Source of the DNA: Atopobium sp. | Lineage (GTDB): Bacteria; Actinomycetota; Coriobacteriia; Coriobacteriales; Atopobiaceae | Direction of reading: 5' to 3' | NCBI GenBank assembly: GCA_015259045.1 | Contig: JABZHD010000025.1 | Coordinates: forward strand, 1 to 10,923 | DNA length: 10,923 nt | Shown: positions 5,895-10,923 of the stretch, one piece after another | How positions within the stretch are numbered: the first letter of the stretch is position 1 | Layout: each line of letters opens with the position of its first letter | Made by a program: the position numbers and the translations under genes | Notes under the pieces: model-generated | Databases searched by the model: none | The model's input: the letters and a program-made list of their open reading frames with translations, nothing else | Told to the model about the DNA's origin: nothing

Positions 5895-8800
5895 GTGGCA
5901 GATTTCGATTCCACTGAATTTGACGCTATTAAAATTTCTCTAGCGTCTGCTGATGATATCCGCGGTTGGTCCTATGGCGAGGTAAAGAAGCCTGAGACCA
6001 TCAACTACCGTACCCTTAAGCCAGAAAAGGACGGCCTTTTCTGCGAGAAGATCTTTGGACCTGTAAGGGACTGGGAGTGCGCCTGCGGTAAGTACAAAGG
6101 CATTCGCTTCAAGGGCATTACCTGCGAGCGCTGCGGTGTTGAAGTAACCACCGCAAAGGTTCGTCGTGACCGCATGGGCCACATCGAGCTTGCTGCTCCT
6201 GTAAGCCACATCTGGTACTTCAAGAGCCCAACCAGCTTCCCTCTGGCACGTCTTCTTGATATCAAGAGCAAGGACCTCGAGAAAGTCCTCTACTTTGCAT
6301 CTTACGTAATCACCAGTGTTGACACTGAGGCACGTGAGGCTGACGTAGACGATCTTCGTGAGGAGCTTGCAGCAGACCTCGAAGAGCTTGACGCAGAGCG
6401 TGACGATCAGATCGCACGTCTTCGCGAGCAGGGCCAGCCACAGGATGACGAGTTTGGCGATTTTGAGCCTCTATCTGAGGACGAGATTCGTGCAGGCGTC
6501 GCTGATCTTGAGGAAGAGTACGAGGAAGAGAAGACACTTCGTCGTGAGGCTTTCGAGAAGTTCATGCAGCTTGAGACCAGAGAGCTCATCTCCGATGAGG
6601 GTCTGTTCTCCGAGCTTAAGCGCTACTACGGCATCTACTTCAAGGGTGGCATGGGCGCAGAGGCAGTCCGCGACCTTCTCTCCAACATTGACCTTGAGAA
6701 AGAGGCCAAGGAGCTCCGCGCTATTATCGCCAATGAGGATGCTCAGAAGCAGAAGCGCGAGAAGGCCATTAAGCGCCTTGAGATTGTTGACGCTTTCCTT
6801 AAGGGCGGCAACGATCCAGCTAACATGATTCTTGACGTTGTACCAGTTATTCCACCTGATCTTCGTCCTATGGTTCAGCTTGATGGTGGCCGTTTTGCAG
6901 CTTCCGACTTAAACGATTTGTATCGTCGTGTTATTAACCGTAACAATCGTCTTAAGCGCCTGCTTGATCTTGAGGCACCTTCTATCATTGTTAACAACGA
7001 GAAGCGCATGCTTCAGGAGTCCGTTGACGCTCTGTTTGACAACGGTCGCCGTGGTCGTCCAGTCACTGGTCGTGGTGGACGTCCTCTGAAGTCTCTTGCT
7101 GAGGCCCTTAAGGGTAAGCAGGGTCGCTTCCGTCAGAACCTTCTGGGTAAGCGTGTTGACTACTCTGGCCGTTCCGTCATTGTTGTTGACCCACACCTGA
7201 AGCTGCACCAGTGCGGTCTTCCATCCGCTATGGCACTTGAGCTCTTCAAGCCATTTGTCATGCGTCGTTTGGTTGAGCTCCGCAAGGTTGAAAACATTAA
7301 GGGCGCAAAGCGCGCTATTGACCGTGGTACTCCAGTTGTTTGGGACGTTCTGGATGAGGTCATTCAGGACCGCCTCGTTCTTCTCAACCGCGCACCTACC
7401 CTTCACCGTCTGTCTATCCAGGCATTTGAGCCAGTCCTTATCGAGGGTAAGGCAATCCACCTGCACCCTCTGGTCTGCGCACCATTCAACGCAGACTTCG
7501 ACGGCGACCAGATGTCTGTCCACGTGCCACTTTCTACTCAGGCACAGACAGAGGCTCGCATTCTGATGCTCTCCAGCAACAACCTCAGAAGCCCTGCTTC
7601 TGGTAAGGTTTTGACCGTTCCTTCTCAGGATATGGTCTTTGGTGTCTACTACCTCACTTCCGAGAAGACCGGTGAAGACGCTAAGACTCTTACCTTTGCA
7701 AGCTTTGAGGATGCTCTTCTGGCTATTGAGGCTAACCGTGACCTTGATCTTCAGGCAAAGGTTGTTGTCCGCGTAAGCTCCAAGGATGCAAACGTTGCTG
7801 ATAGCGACCGTGCTATCTTCCGCGTTATGACTGGCCGCGGTCAGTATGAGGACCTGGACGTTACTGAGGGTACTAAGCGTTTTGAGACCACTGTTGGTCG
7901 CATTATCTTCAACCGTCAGTGCCTGCCAGAGGATTACCCATACATCAACTACAAGATGGTTAAGTCCGACATTGGTGTTCTGGTCAACGATTGCTGCGAC
8001 CGTTACCCAATGGCTGATGTTGAGCCAATTCTGGACAACATCAAGAAGACTGGTTTCCACTACGCAACTCTTGCTGGTCTGACCGTTTCTGTTTGGGACG
8101 CTGTTATTCCTCCACACAAGCCACAGCTGCTTCAGGAGGCACAGGACCGCGTCGACCAGATCAACGAGTACTACGAGGACGGCTTCCTTTCCGAGCGAGA
8201 GCGTCACGTTGAGGTTGTTAACGCATGGACCGAGTGCACCGATCTTCTCGGCTCTGAGATGCTTACAGGCTTTGCAGAGAACAACCCAATTTACATGATG
8301 GCTGACTCTGGAGCTCGTGGTTCTAAGACACAGCTTCGCCAGCTTGCTGGTATGCGAGGCCTGATGGCGGATATGTCCGGTGAAACCATCGACCTTCCAA
8401 TTAAGGCAAACTTCCGCGAGGGTCTTGAGCCTCTCGAGTACTTCATTTCTACCTACGGTGCTCGTAAGGGTCTGGTAGATACCGCATCTCACACCTCCGA
8501 CTCTGGTTACCTGACTCGTCGACTCGTCGACGTTGCACAGGACGTCATTGTCCGCGAGGAGGACTGCGGCACTGATGAGGCAGTTACCTATCCTCTGATT
8601 AAGCCTGGTCAGACTTCTGTTGATACTGACCTGATTGGTCGCTGCACCCTTGAGGATGTCTGCGATCCAAACACTGGCGAGGTTCTTATCCCTGCTGGTG
8701 GCTATGTTGAGTCCAAGCAGGATCTTGAGCGTCTTGTTGAGCACGGCCTTGCTAAGGTTCAGCTCCGCGCGCTTCTGACCTGTAAGTCTAAGTACGGCGT

Positions 8801-10325
8801 CTGTCAGAAGTGCTACGGCTGGGATCTTTCCACCCGTCGTCCTGTCAACATTGGTACTGCAGTTGGTATTATCGCAGCTCAGTCCATTGGTGAGCCTGGT
8901 ACTCAGTTGACCATGCGTACCATTCACTCCGGTGGTGTTGCAGGCGCAGACGATATTACGCAGGGTCTTCCTACCGTTGCTCGTATGTTCGACGTCGTCG
9001 GCAACGTCAACGAGAAGATTCTTGGCCGCGAGGCTGACCTGGCTCCTGTTTCTGGTGTTCTTCACATTACTCCAGAGACTACCGAGTACCTGCTGCGTAT
9101 TGTTGATGCAGACGATGCTTCCCGTGTCATCGAGGAGTGGCGTGTTCCTGCATCTGTCCGCTTCATGCCTGGCATTGAGGATGGCGTTGTTGTCCGTGCT
9201 GGTGACCAGATTACCCGCGGCTTCGTCAACTTCCGTATGCTCCGTCGACTCACTGACATTGAGTCCACTATGCACACCTTCGTTGAGTCCGTTAAGGACG
9301 TCTATACCTCCCAGGGTGTAGAACTCAACGATAAGCACATCGAGGTTATCGCACGTCAGATGCTTCGTCGTGTTCAGGTTACCAACCCAGGTGACTCTTC
9401 GTACCTGCTTGGTCAGTATGTGGACCGCTATGTCTTCGCAGAGACTGTCCAGAACATTGCCCTTGCTGGTGGTACTCCACCAGAGGCAGAGCCAGCAATC
9501 CTTGGTACTCTGAAGGTTGCAAGCTCTATCGATTCTTGGCTCTCCAGCGCATCGTTCATCCGTACTGCAGGCGTTCTTACCTCTGCAGCTATCGAGGGCG
9601 ACGTTGACCACCTGCTTGACCTCAAGTCCAACGTTATTGTTGGTAAGCAGATTCCTGCAGGTACTGGTCTCTCCGCATACAACGATGTTGAGCTTACCTA
9701 CCACGGCACCAAGATTGATGGCCCAACCTCTTCTCTTGCTAAGTCTCTTCCAGACTGGGCACCAGCAGAGCTTAAGGACATCGAGGAGCAGCTTCCTAAG
9801 CAGCTTGACTGGGTCAACGAGGATTACAACGGTGGCGTTTATTCCAAGAATGGCCGCACGCTTTCAAGCGAGGACGCAAAGCTGTATCTCTTCGATGATC
9901 TTGGCGTGTCACAGCGTTGGACTAACAAGTTCAGCGAGGTTGGCATTGAGACCGTAGGCGATCTTATCGGTAAGACCGAGGAAGACCTGCTTCGCATCGA
10001 TGGTATTGGTGCAAAGGCAATCGAGGAGCTCCGCGATGGCCTTGAGGCTCGTAACCTCCTCTACATCCTTGAGCCAGAAGAGGATGAGGCAGATTCTGAG
10101 GATCTTTCTCAGCTGCTCAACATGGTCTTCTCGCCAGAAGGCGATGGCGGCTTGATGCTGGGCTCTGCAGCTCCATCCACGCACTCTGAATACACTGAGA
10201 CACTCATCGGTTCTTCTTCCGACGAGGTTAGCCCTGATGTAATTAACGAGGACCTTGGTTCTCTGGATGACCTTCTCAATCAGGTTGTCCGCATGGACGC
10301 TGAGGCAGACGGCGAAGACGAGTAA
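5895..10325 (+). CDS. rpoC: DNA-directed RNA polymerase subunit beta-prime with alphaCTD-like C-terminal extension
   Basis: The catalytic largest subunit of RNA polymerase, 1476 residues, longer than the roughly 1300 usual in actinobacteria. Start: GTG at 5895, with AAGGAG (5881-5886) at the end of rpoB, leaving a 5-base gap and implying coupled translation. Domains in order: zinc ribbon C62/C64/C77/C80; acidic coiled-coil insertion at about 145-223, an actinobacterial mark; switch 2 and lid ([19 protein letters not shown]); catalytic NADFDGDQM with Mg ligands D534, D536 and D538; bridge helix about 855-880; second zinc site C891/C963/C970/C973; trigger loop from about 1000; IPAGTG at 1253-1258. 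Residues 1259-1332 are a linker, 1333-1390 align to alphaCTD, and about 1391-1476 form an acidic tail. Several near-universal motifs are altered: SHTSDSG for the usual LKTANSG or [15 protein letters not shown] for MRTFHx[11 protein letters not shown] for LPRVxxLFEAR, and [11 protein letters not shown] for ASFQETTRVLT. The frame is intact throughout. Confidence 0.98.
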   Translation: MADFDSTEFDAIKISLASADDIRGWSYGEVKKPETINYRTLKPEKDGLFCEKIFGPVRDWECACGKYKGIRFKGITCERCGVEVTTAKVRRDRMGHIELAAPVSHIWYFKSPTSFPLARLLDIKSKDLEKVLYFASYVITSVDTEAREADVDDLREELAADLEELDAERDDQIARLREQGQPQDDEFGDFEPLSEDEIRAGVADLEEEYEEEKTLRREAFEKFMQLETRELISDEGLFSELKRYYGIYFKGGMGAEAVRDLLSNIDLEKEAKELRAIIANEDAQKQKREKAIKRLEIVDAFLKGGNDPANMILDVVPVIPPDLRPMVQLDGGRFAASDLNDLYRRVINRNNRLKRLLDLEAPSIIVNNEKRMLQESVDALFDNGRRGRPVTGRGGRPLKSLAEALKGKQGRFRQNLLGKRVDYSGRSVIVVDPHLKLHQCGLPSAMALELFKPFVMRRLVELRKVENIKGAKRAIDRGTPVVWDVLDEVIQDRLVLLNRAPTLHRLSIQAFEPVLIEGKAIHLHPLVCAPFNADFDGDQMSVHVPLSTQAQTEARILMLSSNNLRSPASGKVLTVPSQDMVFGVYYLTSEKTGEDAKTLTFASFEDALLAIEANRDLDLQAKVVVRVSSKDANVADSDRAIFRVMTGRGQYEDLDVTEGTKRFETTVGRIIFNRQCLPEDYPYINYKMVKSDIGVLVNDCCDRYPMADVEPILDNIKKTGFHYATLAGLTVSVWDAVIPPHKPQLLQEAQDRVDQINEYYEDGFLSERERHVEVVNAWTECTDLLGSEMLTGFAENNPIYMMADSGARGSKTQLRQLAGMRGLMADMSGETIDLPIKANFREGLEPLEYFISTYGARKGLVDTASHTSDSGYLTRRLVDVAQDVIVREEDCGTDEAVTYPLIKPGQTSVDTDLIGRCTLEDVCDPNTGEVLIPAGGYVESKQDLERLVEHGLAKVQLRALLTCKSKYGVCQKCYGWDLSTRRPVNIGTAVGIIAAQSIGEPGTQLTMRTIHSGGVAGADDITQGLPTVARMFDVVGNVNEKILGREADLAPVSGVLHITPETTEYLLRIVDADDASRVIEEWRVPASVRFMPGIEDGVVVRAGDQITRGFVNFRMLRRLTDIESTMHTFVESVKDVYTSQGVELNDKHIEVIARQMLRRVQVTNPGDSSYLLGQYVDRYVFAETVQNIALAGGTPPEAEPAILGTLKVASSIDSWLSSASFIRTAGVLTSAAIEGDVDHLLDLKSNVIVGKQIPAGTGLSAYNDVELTYHGTKIDGPTSSLAKSLPDWAPAELKDIEEQLPKQLDWVNEDYNGGVYSKNGRTLSSEDAKLYLFDDLGVSQRWTNKFSEVGIETVGDLIGKTEEDLLRIDGIGAKAIEELRDGLEARNLLYILEPEEDEADSEDLSQLLNMVFSPEGDGGLMLGSAAPSTHSEYTETLIGSSSDEVSPDVINEDLGSLDDLLNQVVRMDAEADGEDE
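9891..10064 (+). other. alphaCTD-like helix-hairpin-helix domain encoded within rpoC
   Basis: RpoC residues 1333-1390 align over 58 positions without a gap to E. coli alpha residues 257-314, with 20 identities by my count against the remembered alpha sequence. The DNA-contacting positions R265, N268, G296, K298 and E302 correspond to R1341, N1344, G1372, K1374 and E1378. N294 and S299 are Gly1370 and Ala1375. D259 of the sigma-facing surface is kept as D1335, but E261 is Gly1337. A more general helix-hairpin-helix domain, like the NusA acidic repeats, is the main alternative; the ungapped match and TVGDLxxxTEEDLL favour alphaCTD. Confidence 0.7.
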
Positions 10326-10353
10326 ATAATCTCGCCTGATACATCAAACTTTT

Positions 10354-10412
10354 TCGGAGATTGACTCCGATACAGAAGAGGACTTCAGCCGTTAGCTGGA
10401 GTCCTCTTTTAG
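10354..10412 (+). terminator. terminator of rpoB-rpoC
   Basis: A 14-bp stem (10376-10389 with 10395-10408, one G-U pair) with loop CGTTA is followed by TTTT. It is preceded by a separate 6-bp hairpin, TCGGAG/CTCCGA (10354-10359, 10365-10370). Together they should stop the polymerase operon before the regulator gene. The A-rich left flank is too short to make it a clear bidirectional terminator. Confidence 0.85.
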
Positions 10413-10417
10413 TTACG

Positions 10418-10445
10418 CTTACAGAAGCGAGTATCGGTATATACT
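10418..10445 (+). promoter_or_regulatory. candidate promoter of the ArsR-type gene
   Basis: CTTACA (10418-10423), a 16-base spacer and TATACT (10440-10445, five of six to consensus). The -10 overlaps an imperfect inverted repeat, AGTAT-N6-ATACT (10430-10445). The -35 lies inside a small hairpin, CGCTT/AAGCG (10416-10420, 10425-10429). The start site would be near 10451. Confidence 0.45.
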
Positions 10446-10453
10446 AATCTTTT

Positions 10454-10476
10454 ATGAATTACGTTTGGTAAGTCAT
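10454..10476 (+). promoter_or_regulatory. operator-like inverted repeat before the ArsR-type gene
   Basis: ATGAATTAC (10454-10462) and GTAAGTCAT (10468-10476) form an inverted repeat with one mismatch in nine and a 5-base spacer. It sits at or just after the predicted transcription start and before the ribosome binding site. This is where ArsR/SmtB repressors usually bind their own promoters, and the size of a dimer site fits. Autoregulation is inference. Confidence 0.45.
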
Positions 10477-10510
10477 TTATTTTGCGGCTCTTAAAGGATA
10501 GGAATAGCAA

Positions 10511-10894
10511 ATGGATAGTCACTCCCACGATTCTGAACAGTGCGAGCACACTCATTCTACGTGCGATTATGTTTCTGATCAGAAGCTGAATGAATACCTG
10601 GTAAACGATGACATCATCTACGATGCAACCCAGATTTTTGATGCACTGTCTGATTTCACTCGATTCCAGATTTTGGGTGCTCTAGTAAATGGCGAGAAAA
10701 GCGTAACAGAGCTGCAGGAAATGCTTTCGGTATCTCAGTCAGCAACCTCTCACCAGTTGCGTCTTTTGCGCGACCGCGGTCTTGTCAATGCAAAAAGAGA
10801 TGGCAGAAAAGTTATCTATTCACTTGCAGATGAGCACGTCACAACGCTAATCCGCGTTGGCCTTGCACACGCCGCACACCTTTTAGGTCATTAA
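10511..10894 (+). CDS. ArsR/SmtB-family metal-sensing repressor, probably zinc
   Basis: A 127-residue winged-helix repressor of the kind that leaves DNA when it binds metal, freeing metal transport genes. The core is typical: FDALSDFTRFQILGAL (43-58), the recognition helix region SVSQSATSHQLRLLRDRGLV (73-92) and the wing KRDGRKVIYSL (95-105). The last helix carries D-x-H-(10)-H-xx-H, with D107, H109, H120 and H123. This is the alpha-5 zinc site known from SmtB and CzrA. The Cys-containing alpha-3 motif of cadmium/lead or arsenic sensors is absent. The N-terminus has extra possible metal ligands: H4, H6, C11, H13, H15 and C18. ATG at 10511 is preceded by AAAGGATAGGA (10493-10503). The gene is separated from rpoC by a terminator, so it is unlikely to serve the polymerase. 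The target is probably a cation exporter or importer outside the window. Zinc is likely; another divalent ion such as cobalt or nickel is possible. Confidence 0.9.
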   Translation: MDSHSHDSEQCEHTHSTCDYVSDQKLNEYLVNDDIIYDATQIFDALSDFTRFQILGALVNGEKSVTELQEMLSVSQSATSHQLRLLRDRGLVNAKRDGRKVIYSLADEHVTTLIRVGLAHAAHLLGH

Positions 10895-10923
10895 CATACG
10901 TATCGGAACTGTGGAGAGAACTT
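10895..10923 (+). other. end of window, possible start of a next gene region
   Basis: After the stop codon of the regulator there is the palindrome ATACGTAT (about 10896-10903), then GTATCGG, which also occurs in the regulator promoter (10431-10437). GGAGAG follows close to the edge. The last could be a ribosome binding site for a gene beginning just outside the window. Too short to say more. Confidence 0.2.

Overview
The window holds a core gene-expression locus of a bacterium that is probably an actinobacterium, and within that phylum probably class Coriobacteriia (Atopobium/Olsenella-like). The evidence is the order rplJ-rplL-rpoB-rpoC, an RpoC with the long acidic coiled-coil insertion after the N-terminal zinc finger that actinobacterial RpoC proteins carry, and moderate GC in coding DNA. 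The genus cannot be fixed from the sequence alone.

Layout. Bases 1-80 are the tail of an upstream unit (possibly the last codons of rplA) and its terminator. A promoter at 238-266 feeds a ribosomal protein L10 leader (about 298-420) that ends in an intrinsic terminator, i.e. an attenuator. Next come rplJ (481-1002) and rplL (1135-1515), closed by a strong UUCG-loop terminator (1540-1572). An 858-bp gap follows (1516-2373). It has no convincing gene but is full of short repeats: a degenerate array with a unit of about 31 bp, a 38-bp tandem pair, a 20-bp tandem pair and a dispersed element with core GGCGAGAAA. The end of the gap holds two promoter candidates and a hairpin that would hide the rpoB ribosome binding site. 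rpoB (2374-5889) and rpoC (5895-10325) are tightly coupled and end at a terminator (10354-10410). A separate promoter and operator-like inverted repeat precede an ArsR/SmtB-type zinc-sensor gene (10511-10894).

How it works together. L10 and L7/L12 form the ribosomal stalk and are probably autoregulated through the L10 leader. Beta and beta-prime form the RNA polymerase catalytic core. Here the two pairs look like separate transcription units.

The most unusual content is in the polymerase itself. RpoC has a C-terminal extension of about 218 residues containing a domain that aligns without gaps to the alpha-subunit C-terminal domain (alphaCTD), including the DNA-contacting Arg, Asn, Gly, Lys and Glu positions. 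An acidic tail with a repeated LxxLLNxV motif follows. RpoB has its fork-loop-2 segment replaced by an unrelated one that is 8 residues longer. The bridge helix, the end of the trigger loop and the switch-1 motif of RpoC also depart from near-universal residues. This looks like a lineage-specific remodelling of RNA polymerase and is the best candidate for something undescribed in the window. Family comparisons are from memory, not from a search.
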